DNA from: Actinomycetota bacterium
GTDB lineage: Bacteria > Actinomycetota > Acidimicrobiia > Acidimicrobiales > Poriferisodalaceae
Assembly: GCA_014238065.1 (NCBI GenBank)
Contig: JABABU010000026.1
Coordinates: forward strand, 62,001 to 126,000
Direction: 5' to 3'
Length of the DNA stretch: 64,000 bases
Shown: piece after piece, positions 53,692 through 63,343 of the stretch
Layout of the letters: every line of letters starts with the position of its first letter
How positions within the stretch are numbered: position 1 is the first letter of the stretch
Notes under the pieces: generated by a model
Told to the model about the DNA's origin: nothing
Database searches by the model: none
Seen by the model: only the letters and a program-made list of their open reading frames with translations
Translations under genes and position numbers: made by a program

Positions 53692-54552
53692 TCAGTCGGC
53701 GATGTCGTCACCGTTCCGACGCAGGAATCGCTGGAACTCCGCCGCAAGATCGTCACCGCTCGGAATGTTTGTCTCGGCCTCGCGGTCGGCTTCCTCTTCG
53801 AGACGCTGCACGTACTCCAGCACTTCCTCGTCTGCGCCGACAGCTCCACTGACGCGCTCTTCCCACTCGAGAACAGCCGCATCGAGATCGTCCGACGACG
53901 CGTCGACGCCGATGACCTGCTCGAGTTTGCGGAGCAGCGCCTGCTGACCCTTCGGGTTGGTCGGACCAGACACATAGTGCGGCACTGCAACCCGCAGTGA
54001 CAGCACGGGCACGTCGTTCTTGTCGAGCGTGTCGTGCAGCGCTCCCATGATTCCCGTCGGACCTTGGTACGACGGACGATCGAGGCCGAGCTGAGCAGCG
54101 AGTTCGGTGTTCGTCGCGCTCCCTTTGACCGTGGCCGGCCTGGTGTGAGGAACGCTGCCCACCATCGCGCCGAGGGTCACCACCAGCTCCGTCGAAGTTT
54201 CCTTGATCACCTCGAGCACGCTGTCGGTGAAGGTCCTCCACTTGAGGCGGGGCTCGACGCCGGCAAGCATGACCAGGTCGTGTTCAGGACTGGACGGCGC
54301 GGCAAAGACCTTGTTCTCCGGCCATCTGATGACGCGGGCCCCATTGCTGTCGAAGCGGACCTCTGGTCGATTCTCCTGAAAGTCGAAGAACTCTTCAGGA
54401 TCGATGTCGGCGATGGGTTCGGCAGCATGCTGCTGCGTCAGCCACCTCACCGAAGAGGTCGCGCACTCGCCTGCGTCGAACCAACCTTCGAAGGCGAGGA
54501 GGAGAATCGGTCGGTTCAGTTCAGGGCGACGCTCCCACAAGACTTCTGCCAT
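53692..54552 (-). CDS. PAC2-family protein
   Basis: This 286-residue protein belongs to the PAC2 (proteasome assembly chaperone 2-like) family found in actinobacteria and archaea. LLLAFEGWFDAGECATSSVR opens the domain, LVVTLGAMVGSVPHTRP and YQGPTGIMGALHDTL follow, and VPHYVSGPTNPKGQQALLRK is conserved. An acidic Glu-rich helical tail ends the protein. Its molecular role in bacteria is unproven; a link to the proteasome is inference from the family name. Confidence 0.88.
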   Translation of the reverse strand: MAEVLWERRPELNRPILLLAFEGWFDAGECATSSVRWLTQQHAAEPIADIDPEEFFDFQENRPEVRFDSNGARVIRWPENKVFAAPSSPEHDLVMLAGVEPRLKWRTFTDSVLEVIKETSTELVVTLGAMVGSVPHTRPATVKGSATNTELAAQLGLDRPSYQGPTGIMGALHDTLDKNDVPVLSLRVAVPHYVSGPTNPKGQQALLRKLEQVIGVDASSDDLDAAVLEWEERVSGAVGADEEVLEYVQRLEEEADREAETNIPSGDDLAAEFQRFLRRNGDDIAD

Positions 54553-54632
54553 GGCTCACAGCATGGCCGCGACAGGCCCGATCCCCAACCTGGAACCACC
54601 AAATCAGCGCTGCACACACTATGTAACGACCT

Positions 54633-55541
54633 TCAGTCCTCGCCCATGAGGTCTCGAACCGTGGCGAGAAGCCCGATCGATTCGAGTGCCGCCGATTGCG
54701 GTATCGCCATCTGGCGCGCAGAGATCTCGGAGTAGCCGAGTTGGCGGAATCGATCGAACTGGCCCGCAACCGTCTCCGCCGAGCCGATGGCGAGGGCCGC
54801 TCTCGGCATGCCTCGGTATCCACGCTCGAGGACAGGCGCGGCGAGTGCCTCGGCTGCAGCGTCGGTGTCGGCAATCACCACGTCCTGTCGCATGACCATC
54901 TTCGTCGGTTCCCGGCCAACCCGCTGACACGCCGCGAGAAAGCCCTGCACGTCAGCCGATGCTGCCTCTACCGACGAGGGCCCCGTGTACAGAATTCCAC
55001 TGATCCGCGCGGCTCGGTCAAGCGCGGCCGTCGCTCGGCCACCGAGCCACCATTCGACAGGCTCGGGGACCACGGGTGCGATTCGCGCGTCACGCATTCC
55101 GTACCGCTCACTCGACACGGACTCTCCCTTGAGCAAGGCGTCGATGACTCGGATCGATTCCTCGATGTCACCACCACGAGTGCGAAGTGACTTGCCCATC
55201 GCCGCGAACTGGATGTCGCCACCACCAACACCGGTCTGAATGACGAAAGTTCCACCGTGTATCGACGCCAGGGTTCCAACCTGTTCGGCCACGATCAGCG
55301 GGTGCCACAACGGAAGGAGAAACAGGCATCCGGCGGGCTTGTCGGTCCACTCGGCGAGCAGACGGCCGAGCATCGGCACGCCTTGGTAATACGGCGTCGG
55401 CCCCGTGGAGTGATGATCGCCGAGACTCAGTAGATCGAGATCTGCAGCGGCGGCAGCCATCGCCCTTTCGATGAGCCACCTCGCCCCATCCCTGTGATCC
55501 TGCACCAGATGACTCGACGTGAGCGACGTTCCAATCCTCAT
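54633..55541 (-). CDS. LLM-class flavin-dependent oxidoreductase
   Basis: This 302-residue protein has the luciferase-like monooxygenase barrel: DLDLLSLGDHHSTGPTPYY, PLWHPLIVAEQVGTLASIHG, FVIQTGVGGGDIQFAAMG, then VPEPVEWWLGGRATAALDRA. It uses FMN or F420; actinobacterial members are often F420-dependent. The substrate is unknown. I chose the ATG at 55541 (MRIGTSLTSSHL). Confidence 0.87.
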   Translation of the reverse strand: MRIGTSLTSSHLVQDHRDGARWLIERAMAAAAADLDLLSLGDHHSTGPTPYYQGVPMLGRLLAEWTDKPAGCLFLLPLWHPLIVAEQVGTLASIHGGTFVIQTGVGGGDIQFAAMGKSLRTRGGDIEESIRVIDALLKGESVSSERYGMRDARIAPVVPEPVEWWLGGRATAALDRAARISGILYTGPSSVEAASADVQGFLAACQRVGREPTKMVMRQDVVIADTDAAAEALAAPVLERGYRGMPRAALAIGSAETVAGQFDRFRQLGYSEISARQMAIPQSAALESIGLLATVRDLMGED

Positions 55542-55636
55542 CCCCCGAACGTAGTGCTGCCCTGTCACCGGGATCTGATCTTTGTGACAGAGCGCGGCGA
55601 TTCATGAGGGCCGGAGCCCTCACGAATCGCGTTGGG

Positions 55637-57838
55637 TCAATTTCGTGACCAGACGAGAGTTGAGGTCTCTGTGAAGGTGTCGACGTCGACGCCGAGGAGG
55701 CCCTTTTCGGAGACACTGAACAGTTGGTCGCCGATGACGAGGGTACGGCGGATCTGGGCCTGCCAGTCGGCATCCCAGTACTCGTAGCACTCGTCTTCAG
55801 GGAGCAGAACATCAACGTCAGGCTGCTCGTCGCTCGCAGACATGTCACCGTCAACCGGCTTCGGGATGTTCTCGGCCGTCGGCTCTTCACCGTCGGGCGA
55901 CCAGCACTCACGCACGAAGCGAGGCTGCTGGTGACTGACCCTACCCACTTCTGTGATCTGGCCATCGGCAATGTGGAGGCCAATGGCACCAAAGAACGCC
56001 TCGTCGCGGCCTTCCTCCTTGTTCCATCCCCACGAGTTCACCGGAATCACGGCGAGACCGGTTTGCTCCCACCAGAGGAAGGCACGGGCGTCCCATTCGG
56101 TGTCGGAGTACGCTCCGCGCAACGTCCACTGGTCGACGCGGATCGGGTTCTCCCGATCGGAGATGTCGAACAGCGACACCTGTGTGCCGGTGGTGCGACC
56201 CTCGTCAGTTGCGTCTTGGCCGACACCGATGAGCAGATCGTCGCCAATCGGGTGCAGGTAGGCCGAGTAGCCGTTGATCTTCAACTCACCGAGGACCGCC
56301 GGGTTGGTCGGGTCGGCGAGGTCGATCGTGTACAGCGGATCGGTCTGACGGAAGGTCACGACGGTCGCCAGATCGCCGAGATACCGCACGGCGAAGATGC
56401 GCTCGCCTCGACCGAGGTCGTTGACTTCGCCGACGATCTTCAACTCACCGCCATCTGGCTCGAGCACGAAGAGCGAACTGGACGACTCTTGACGCTGCTC
56501 CCACCACAACGACTCTTTCGTCGTGGCGATACGAATGAATCCATCGTGTTCAGACAGCGAGTACTGGTTGAGGACCGATCCGGGAACCTCGCCGCTGGCA
56601 ACATAGGCCGATGTGGTCGGGTCGGTGATGTCGAATTTGTGGATGCCGGTCGAGATCTCAGGGACCTCGACGTCTTCGCCGCTGTTCACCGCGTCATCGA
56701 TCCGCCACCAAGGAATCCAGCGGGTCGTCGCCACGTAGAGCGATCCGGTGCTGGCGTACACGATCTGGCCGTCGGCGAGCACACTGACGGCGTCGGGGGC
56801 GGATAGACCCTCACCTGCCAAGTCGATGGTGACCACGTTCAGCATGTTCAAGCCGCTGAAGTCGTCGGGGTGATAGGTGTTCTCGCAGTCGACGAGCGTT
56901 CCTTCGTCGATGACACGACCGCGCCCGTCTTCGAGGACGAAGTACGGGAGCCAGTTGTCGATGCTCGACTGCTCGATGATACGTCGGTTCGCTCGTTCAG
57001 CGTCACGTTCGGCGCGGAGACCCCCACCCTCCGGATATTCGAACACCAGGCCGGTCGGGCTGGACTGCACCACGACTCGTGCGACGCCACCGACCACTCG
57101 AGCACTGAGTTGGTAGCCGTCGAGTGACAGCTTGCGCGTGATCTCGAGGTCCTCGCCGTCGATGTCAACCTGCACGAGGACGCTGATCTGCCACCATCCC
57201 TGACCGGGCAAGGAAGACCTGGCTGCGGCAATAGGGGTTCCTGCACCGCCATTGCCGCCGGCGAGCAGCAACACCCTGTCGCCATCGAACAACATTTCCT
57301 GAACCCACGTGTCCCGGGGCAAATCGATGCTGTCGACGAGGTGTGGGGTGCCGTCTTCGAGGATGACGAGGTGGAGTTGATTCTGGGCGATGGCCAGAAT
57401 CCTGCGGCCATCGGTCTTCACGAGGTCGGGTTCATCGACGCCGACCTCCTGCACGTTGGTGGTACTGAAGTCTTCACCTGCCACCGGTGCCGAAGCTGCA
57501 TGCGAAACAGCATCCCCGGCTGCGGAATCACTGATGGCAACCTGCCGAGATTCCTCGACTGCCGTGTCGACCGCAATCCCCCCTTCGAGCGCCACAGCAG
57601 GCCCACCGAAGCCATGCTGATCAAGACCCCAGGGGCCCACCATCTCGAGTGCGTTCTCTTGCAGATGGCTGAGGAAGTCGTCACATTCCTCGAAGGCTTG
57701 CAATGACGCGATCAGCGTCGTGCTCTCACCAGGCCGGCCAATGTCGATCGTGCGTGGTTCAGCACCATCGGATTCACCTGTACACGCAGTTGCCACAATG
57801 ATCGTGGCCATCAGGACTGCAAACAGTTTCTTCGTCAT
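55637..57838 (-). CDS. secreted beta-propeller lipoprotein (Beta_propel/C-terminal propeller family)
   Basis: This 733-residue protein has a lipoprotein signal (MTKKLFAVLMATIIVATAC) and then a domain of the actinobacterial and archaeal secreted beta-propeller type. NVQEVGVDEPDLVKTDGRRI near residue 135 is the characteristic opening of this family, followed by strands with HLVILEDGTPHLVDSIDLP, GERIFAVRYLGDLATVVTFR and YSAYLHPIGDDLLIGVGQDA. Its function is unknown; it is probably surface attached. I chose the ATG at 57838 with AGGAGG ten bases upstream; a GTG two codons earlier is possible. Confidence 0.82.
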   Translation of the reverse strand: MTKKLFAVLMATIIVATACTGESDGAEPRTIDIGRPGESTTLIASLQAFEECDDFLSHLQENALEMVGPWGLDQHGFGGPAVALEGGIAVDTAVEESRQVAISDSAAGDAVSHAASAPVAGEDFSTTNVQEVGVDEPDLVKTDGRRILAIAQNQLHLVILEDGTPHLVDSIDLPRDTWVQEMLFDGDRVLLLAGGNGGAGTPIAAARSSLPGQGWWQISVLVQVDIDGEDLEITRKLSLDGYQLSARVVGGVARVVVQSSPTGLVFEYPEGGGLRAERDAERANRRIIEQSSIDNWLPYFVLEDGRGRVIDEGTLVDCENTYHPDDFSGLNMLNVVTIDLAGEGLSAPDAVSVLADGQIVYASTGSLYVATTRWIPWWRIDDAVNSGEDVEVPEISTGIHKFDITDPTTSAYVASGEVPGSVLNQYSLSEHDGFIRIATTKESLWWEQRQESSSSLFVLEPDGGELKIVGEVNDLGRGERIFAVRYLGDLATVVTFRQTDPLYTIDLADPTNPAVLGELKINGYSAYLHPIGDDLLIGVGQDATDEGRTTGTQVSLFDISDRENPIRVDQWTLRGAYSDTEWDARAFLWWEQTGLAVIPVNSWGWNKEEGRDEAFFGAIGLHIADGQITEVGRVSHQQPRFVRECWSPDGEEPTAENIPKPVDGDMSASDEQPDVDVLLPEDECYEYWDADWQAQIRRTLVIGDQLFSVSEKGLLGVDVDTFTETSTLVWSRN

Positions 57839-58034
57839 CTTCACAGAACCTCCTGCGCCTCGCCGGCGCGCTCGTACCCATGTGACGATCCTCTCGACCT
57901 CTCAGGTTCCGACAAGAGTAAAGAATTTCCCAGGCCCGTTCTCTCGAGGTTTGCTGAGGACGCACCTCAAACAGCACCAAAAGGACCGCAAAGTTCTCCT
58001 CCAAACCAACCCGCATTTGGTTGTCAGTGTGGCA

Positions 58035-58142
58035 TCAGACGCAGGTGACCGCCCTGACAGCGGTAGCAGTTAGAGGCGACGGAGCAGCGTTACCGATCAG
58101 CTTCCCTGCGAGTCCTCTATTCGACGGCACCACATACCTCAT
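58035..58142 (-). pseudogene. C-terminal remnant A resembling a C5 DNA methyltransferase
   Basis: The frame reads VPSNRGLAGKLIGNAAPSPL and about 12 residues more before a stop. LIGNAAPxPL matches motif X of cytosine-5 DNA methyltransferases, which lies near their C-terminus. About 21 of 28 residues match remnant B at 61591-61803, but the DNA has diverged strongly, so this is not a recent copy. The catalytic PCQ motif and the rest of the enzyme are absent. Sequence around it is less GC-rich than the chromosome. Confidence 0.65.
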
Positions 58143-58465
58143 CGTAGGAAGATCTCTCCGTCCCTGTCGGCCACCAGATGAGTGTCACCGGTGTGGTCTT
58201 GAGATATCGACTGGTAGTCACCCTGGAAGGTGATCTCCTGCTCGGAACCTGACCGGTTGTAGACGGCGTAACCGTTGCTGAACTCTCGAATGAACAGACC
58301 ATCAATGCCTTGGTATGTGGTCCGTTTCGGTCCCACCGGCTGACCCAGGTCAGCGTCCCAGAAGTCGTACCAGTTGCGGGCTTCTGAAATGCAGTCTCCT
58401 GAGAGGACCTCAGATCGACACAGTGCATGTAGGCCAAGAGCTGTAACCCAAATGACGTGTGCTAG
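58139..58465 (-). pseudogene. C-terminal remnant of a possible glycosidase
   Basis: Directly after the FG-GAP stop, an open frame of 108 codons without a plausible start reads ALGLHALCRSEVLSGDC, then RNWYDFWDADLGQPVGPKR, GLFIREFSNGYAVYNRSG and ends DTHLVADRDGEIFLR. The final barrel-like segment (REFSNGYAVYNRSG) is typical of the C-terminal beta domain of glycoside-hydrolase-like proteins. The N-terminal bulk is missing. The family is not certain. Its stop overlaps the ATG-like start of remnant A. Confidence 0.6.
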
Positions 58466-61400
58466 TTATCCGATTCCGTAGAGGTGACCCGACTCGGTAT
58501 TTACCAGAACGTTGGGTCGTCCAGTGCCGTCAACGTCAGCGATTGACAGCTCACCGAGTAACGCTCCCCAGGAGTTCGGTGCGAAGGTTGCTTTCCATGC
58601 GAGGTGACCGACACCGTCATCGTTCTCTCCGATCGCGTAAAGAACGTTGCCGTAAGTGAATAGGGCTTCGTCTCGACCATCACCGTCTAAATCCACGGTT
58701 ACGACATGGGTCGGCACCATCCACGAACTGCACACTGCACCCAGACCCATAGACCACCGAAGGTCACCGGTGGAAGCCTCAAATACTTGAAGTTCGCTGC
58801 CGGCTCCGTTGCAGTGCCCGACACTCAGCAGGTCAAGGTCGCCGTCACCGTCGAAGTCGCCGACACCCTGCATAGTGCGTTTCGGACTCCCAGAGAACAT
58901 TCCGGTGTGCCAGATCGGGTCGCCACCGGTCTCGACTACGGCGATTGTTGCCGACATCCCCGCGAGGAGGACCTGTTCAGATCCGTTTCCGAGGAAATCA
59001 GCAGCGACAGGAAGGGGATGATTCAGGAAACCCTGATCGAAAAGCTGAAGCGGCGAAGGACACCACTGGGTCGTCCACCGGTTCAACAGCATCGAACCAT
59101 CGGAGCCGTCGTACACCGCGAACAACGATGAGTAAGTAGTGAGGATCTCGTCGAGCCCGTCGCCGTCCCAGTCGAAGATCGCCATATGGGAGGCGCCCGC
59201 ACCCGTTTCTTGAGCATTCTCACACCCCGAATACCGCCCGCCGCTCTGCCGGGTCCAGAGGACATCGCCGTTGCGACCATCTAGGAGGTGGAGTTGGTCA
59301 GAGTGCATTTTCGTGGTTCGAACAGCGACGAGGACGTCCTCACGGTCTGGGTCTAGGAAGTGCCCAGCTGTCCAGTTGGTGATCCCACCAATGTTCCAGA
59401 TCGGGGGATCTCCCCGAACGTCGAACCGTGTCTTCCAGATCACCTCCCCATCGCCGTCCAGTGCCTTCAAGAGGGCGGTGCCGTCGGAGTCTTTGTCGGC
59501 AACGACGACGACATGTTCACCGGTGCCGTACACGTCGGCGAGCGCAACAGAGGCAAATCCCCGCCCATTCGAAACGATCGTGTCTGCGCCAGAAACCATG
59601 CCCCTGCCCGGAGCCGTCCACGCAACACTGACCAACCCCGACTCGGTATCAACCTCCAGGGCCTGGACAGTCTCACCGAACCCGTGAGCTACAACGGTTG
59701 GCCCGCCACCATCGAGACGTCCGACCACAGTGCCCGTCAGCAACGACCCCATAGCAGCTGGATGCCCGTCGCCGGATTGGGTGAGACTGCTATAGACGAC
59801 CGCCGCTTCCAACCCATCAGTGGAGACCGTGCTCCCAGCCTGGGAACTGACAGCTTGGACCAGAAGACGGAGGGTCTCCGTGCTGTCATCAATCCCCCTG
59901 AGTCGAAGCGATGGTCCGGTCACCGAACCGATCTCTGAGATGGCGCCGCTCTTGGCCTGCCGTTTGGCGTTGCCCAGCAGGAACGGATCTGCCCCGTAGA
60001 AGTGAATCGTGACGTCACCGGTTCCCTGATGCTGGGACCTTGTGGCGAACATCAACCCACCCGATCGAGGGCCTTGGTGAAGCAAGATCGACTTTCGTCC
60101 CCATGTGGCGCGACTGTTGACGTGAAGAGGGAAATCGGTGACATCGAGACGCTCGAAGCCGGAACTGGCGGAGGACCACACTGACCGCTGCGAACCCTCG
60201 GATACATCGAGAATCTCTACAGGTCCGTAATCGGGGACTGCTGGCCCGTCGGTGATTGTCACAAACAGTTCTGCTGTGCCGTCGCCGTTCAGGTCGCTAA
60301 GTGCGGCCAGATGCCGGTTGACGAGATCAACGATGACCGTGCCGGTAAGCCCATCGAAACCAACGACGTGCCACTGGCCGTCTCCATGCTCGTTGAAGAT
60401 CGACGTAACAATGTCGAGAGTGCCGTCGCCGTCTATGTCCGCCACTGGCGATACACCGGTCTCGTGAACCGCTGTGCTTTGAGCGATCCCTTTGGCGATC
60501 TGGTGGTCCCAGAGTTCAACGAGTTCGCCGTCTCTCCGCCCGAGTACGGAGACGAACATTTCGAAGTCGCCCATAATCACGAACTCCGACCGATCATCAC
60601 CACCCAGGTCGTATGCCCCAAAGAACCCGTACGGCCTACCGGTAGTCGGATCATCGGGGTCGTACTTGGAGTTCTTGTAGTTGCCAGTGACCTCCAGGGC
60701 ACCGGTGGCGAGGTCTAAAACCTGAACGTCGTACCACGGCAGCACTGCAACTTCTGGTTCGCCGTCGTTGTCGAAGTCGCCGATAAGAGGCTGACCCGTC
60801 GTTGACATGTTGTTGGAGAACCCACTGAACGGTTCGCTTGTCCATACGGTTTCCCATGCACCGTTCGACCGGTTCAACAGGTAGCAGGGAAGCGGATCAT
60901 CGCCGCCAGCCCCGACCTGGAACTGTCCACTATCGCAACTGACCATTTCGAGTCCGGGCAGATCAGGGAGCAGGTCACCGACACGATGAGTTCCATAAGA
61001 GGTGGTGCTTTCCGTATTCCACCCGTCACCGTCGAGGTCAACCCGGCGGCCCTCCGCCTCGTACCTGTTGAAGAGATCCCAACGGTTACCTAACTCCCCG
61101 GAATCCGGCAGAGGTAGGACCTTTGTGGCCGTCGGATCGAATGCCACCTCCAGCAGCGACAAACGGGCGCCAAGGTCATGGGACCAGAGGACCTCGGGAC
61201 AGGTCGCGGCACCAACTAGCCCTGACCGACCAGACAGTGCCCTGTCGCCACGGAATTGAAGCCAAGCACCCCCAGTACCTGATCCGACATCTTCGGTTGG
61301 AGCCTCGTTGTCGTAACACTCGATCACGACCCCTGGTATCGCACCAAGGTCGAACAGGGTCGATTGTTCAGCTTCTTCTTGAAGCACACCAAAAGCGGCG

Positions 61401-61558
61401 TCGAGGACAGTGGTAGGCGGTGTGGTCTCCGCCACGTCGTCGAGCTGTTCCCCGTCGAGGTTTGGTGTGGGATAGGTCTCTTCGGTGCTAGAGCAACCCA
61501 GGAGAACGACCACCAGTAGGCCAATCAGGAATGTGGTGGGGTGGTTGCGACGTTTCAT
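58466..61558 (-). CDS. FG-GAP/VCBS-repeat lipoprotein, 1030 residues
   Basis: This large protein has a lipoprotein signal (MKRRNHPTTFLIGLLVVVLL then GCSS) and many calcium-binding FG-GAP/VCBS-type units with DxDxDG signatures: IGDFDNDGEPEVAVLPW, VADIDGDGTLDIVTSIF, ALSDLNGDGTAELFVTITD, AIFDWDGDGLDEILTTYS, VGDFDGDGDLDLLSVGH, TVDLDGDGRDEALFTYG and IADVDGTGRPNVLVNTE. Such proteins form integrin-like propellers at the cell surface and often bind polysaccharide. Base composition looks lower in GC than its neighbours. I chose the ATG at 61558 before the signal peptide; ATG 61567 and TTG 61576 are alternatives. Gene remnants flank it on both sides. Confidence 0.8.
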   Translation of the reverse strand: MKRRNHPTTFLIGLLVVVLLGCSSTEETYPTPNLDGEQLDDVAETTPPTTVLDAAFGVLQEEAEQSTLFDLGAIPGVVIECYDNEAPTEDVGSGTGGAWLQFRGDRALSGRSGLVGAATCPEVLWSHDLGARLSLLEVAFDPTATKVLPLPDSGELGNRWDLFNRYEAEGRRVDLDGDGWNTESTTSYGTHRVGDLLPDLPGLEMVSCDSGQFQVGAGGDDPLPCYLLNRSNGAWETVWTSEPFSGFSNNMSTTGQPLIGDFDNDGEPEVAVLPWYDVQVLDLATGALEVTGNYKNSKYDPDDPTTGRPYGFFGAYDLGGDDRSEFVIMGDFEMFVSVLGRRDGELVELWDHQIAKGIAQSTAVHETGVSPVADIDGDGTLDIVTSIFNEHGDGQWHVVGFDGLTGTVIVDLVNRHLAALSDLNGDGTAELFVTITDGPAVPDYGPVEILDVSEGSQRSVWSSASSGFERLDVTDFPLHVNSRATWGRKSILLHQGPRSGGLMFATRSQHQGTGDVTIHFYGADPFLLGNAKRQAKSGAISEIGSVTGPSLRLRGIDDSTETLRLLVQAVSSQAGSTVSTDGLEAAVVYSSLTQSGDGHPAAMGSLLTGTVVGRLDGGGPTVVAHGFGETVQALEVDTESGLVSVAWTAPGRGMVSGADTIVSNGRGFASVALADVYGTGEHVVVVADKDSDGTALLKALDGDGEVIWKTRFDVRGDPPIWNIGGITNWTAGHFLDPDREDVLVAVRTTKMHSDQLHLLDGRNGDVLWTRQSGGRYSGCENAQETGAGASHMAIFDWDGDGLDEILTTYSSLFAVYDGSDGSMLLNRWTTQWCPSPLQLFDQGFLNHPLPVAADFLGNGSEQVLLAGMSATIAVVETGGDPIWHTGMFSGSPKRTMQGVGDFDGDGDLDLLSVGHCNGAGSELQVFEASTGDLRWSMGLGAVCSSWMVPTHVVTVDLDGDGRDEALFTYGNVLYAIGENDDGVGHLAWKATFAPNSWGALLGELSIADVDGTGRPNVLVNTESGHLYGIG

Positions 61559-61590
61559 GGGACCCATATAGCTCAAGTGAGTTGGCTCTA

Positions 61591-61803
61591 TCAGTGTAGA
61601 AGAGCGCCGACGGCTGCTGTGGTGAGCGGCACTGGGGCTGCGTTGCCAATCAACTTGCCGGCGAGTCCACGATTGGTAGGTATCTGGTTGCTGTCACCGA
61701 ATCCCTGAGCCCGAGCGAGTTCACGTGGTTCGAGGGTTCTGACCATTTCCCCGCACGGGCTGGTGAGTAGGAACTGGGAGATGGATTTAGTGGTGAGGAC
61801 CAC
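61591..61803 (-). pseudogene. C-terminal remnant B resembling a C5 DNA methyltransferase
   Basis: About 70 codons starting directly after the MFS stop read TLEPRELARAQGFGDSNQ and then NRGLAGKLIGNAAPVPLT to the stop. PRELARxQGFxD and IGNAxPxPL are motifs IX-X of cytosine-5 DNA methyltransferases. The SAM-binding and PCQ catalytic motifs are missing. A GTG one base after the MFS stop could start a 70-residue peptide, so expression is possible, but enzymatic activity is not. Confidence 0.7.
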
Positions 61804-61804
61804 G

Positions 61805-63340
61805 TCAGTTCGCCTCGTCGTTGGGTATGCCCGAGGTCGCGATTGCACTTGACGTCCTGAGTTCGAGTTCGGGAAGAAACCACACGCTCACGACGAAGAT
61901 CGCCATCACCGGAATCGCCACCCACACCAGGGCGCCGAACGCATTCGAGATCGCCATCTCCACGACCGACCGCAGACTCGGCTCGAGGTTCTTGATGTCG
62001 TCGGGCGTCGAAAGCAACTCCGCGACATCCACACCGCTCACTGCAGCCAGATCCCGGTTGATGGTCCAGGTCAGAAGTGCGCCGAATGCCCCCACCCCAA
62101 CCGTTTGGCCTAGCGCTCTGAAGAAGTTGATCGCAGCGGTCCCGGCTCCAAGATCGGCAACCTCGAGCGAGTTCTGCGTGGCCGTCGTCATAGTCGGGAA
62201 GGCGATGCCCATCGCGAAGCCGATCAGAGCGAGAACTGGGACGGCAGCCATGGCGTTCGAACTTTCATCGAAGAAGGCGAAGGCAATGATCCCGATGAGC
62301 GACATCACGGGGGCGATTCGCATCAGCGTGCGGTAGCGGCCGGTTCCTGTGGTGACTCGTCCCGCGGTGTACGAACCGAGCGTCACAGCCACACTCATCG
62401 ACGCGAGAATCAGGCCGGCAGCCGTCGCCGATCGGCCAAGCGACACTTGGAAGAAGAGCGGCAAGAATGCGAACAGGCTCATCGCGGCGATGCCGTAGAC
62501 AACGTTGCCGGTGATCATGATCGTGAAGGTCGGGTTGCGGAAGAGCCGCATCGGAAGCAGTGGCTCCGGATGCCGGATCTCCCATCTGACGAACAACACT
62601 GCTGCGACCGCCGCGGTGACGAGAAGCCCGACCACCAGCAGCGAGTTCCACGAAGCAGCTTCACCTGCGAGCGCGAGTCCGAGGATGAGCGCGCTGACGC
62701 CGACCACCATCACCGCGGCTCCCCACAGGTCCAGTGTGTGCTCGCGCGGCGGGAGCTTGAACGTCAAATTGCGATGCACGCCGTAAGCGGCCACGGCCCC
62801 AAGGGGAACGTTGATGATGAAGATCCACCGCCAGGAAGCAATGTCGACGAACACGCCACCCACAATTGGGCCGATCAACGAAGAGAGCGTGAAGTTCATC
62901 GTGTAATAGGCCATGTACTTCCCGCGCTCGCGGGGCGAGAAGATGTCGCCGATGACGATGAAACCCATCGCCATCAGGCCGCCCGCCCCAATGCCCTGGA
63001 GCCCTCTCGCGAGGATGAGCTGCCACATCGTCTGTGCCGCAGCGGCCAAGATCGAGGTGACAACAAAGATCGCCAGCGCCGCTTCTGTCAGCGAGCGCCT
63101 GCCATACAGGTCACTGAATTTCCCGTACAACGGCGTCGCAGCAACCGAACCGAGCAAGAACGACGTGAGCACCCAGGGGAGCTGATCGATGCCGCCGAGT
63201 TCGCCTGCGATGGTGGGAAGCGCCGTCGACACGGCCGTCCCGTCGAGCGAGCCGAGGAACGTCGCGAGCAGCATGGCCGCGAACACCAGGTGCGTCTGGC
63301 GGCGCGTGATGCCTGATGTGCCCGGAGCAGTGTCCGCCAC
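61805..63340 (-). CDS. MFS drug exporter, DHA2/EmrB type
   Basis: This 511-residue transporter has about 14 membrane segments, typical of the EmrB/QacA group of proton-drug antiporters. The signature LDGTAVSTALPTIAGELG near residue 33 and RGLQGIGAGGLMAMGF (motif C-like) are clear. It starts with GTG three bases after the stop of the acyl-CoA synthetase gene, so the two are probably cotranscribed. Substrate is unknown; the pairing with an acyl-CoA ligase may be coincidental. Confidence 0.9.
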   Translation of the reverse strand: MADTAPGTSGITRRQTHLVFAAMLLATFLGSLDGTAVSTALPTIAGELGGIDQLPWVLTSFLLGSVAATPLYGKFSDLYGRRSLTEAALAIFVVTSILAAAAQTMWQLILARGLQGIGAGGLMAMGFIVIGDIFSPRERGKYMAYYTMNFTLSSLIGPIVGGVFVDIASWRWIFIINVPLGAVAAYGVHRNLTFKLPPREHTLDLWGAAVMVVGVSALILGLALAGEAASWNSLLVVGLLVTAAVAAVLFVRWEIRHPEPLLPMRLFRNPTFTIMITGNVVYGIAAMSLFAFLPLFFQVSLGRSATAAGLILASMSVAVTLGSYTAGRVTTGTGRYRTLMRIAPVMSLIGIIAFAFFDESSNAMAAVPVLALIGFAMGIAFPTMTTATQNSLEVADLGAGTAAINFFRALGQTVGVGAFGALLTWTINRDLAAVSGVDVAELLSTPDDIKNLEPSLRSVVEMAISNAFGALVWVAIPVMAIFVVSVWFLPELELRTSSAIATSGIPNDEAN

Positions 63341-63343
63341 CGG

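Noticed and set aside
55724..56806. 360-codon plus-strand open frame
   Set aside because: Antisense to the beta-propeller lipoprotein gene.
58117..58437. 106-codon minus-strand frame starting with an ATG
   Set aside because: Another frame over the same bases has the coherent protein-like sequence ending in DGEIFLR; this one reads as low-complexity Ser/Thr/Trp noise.
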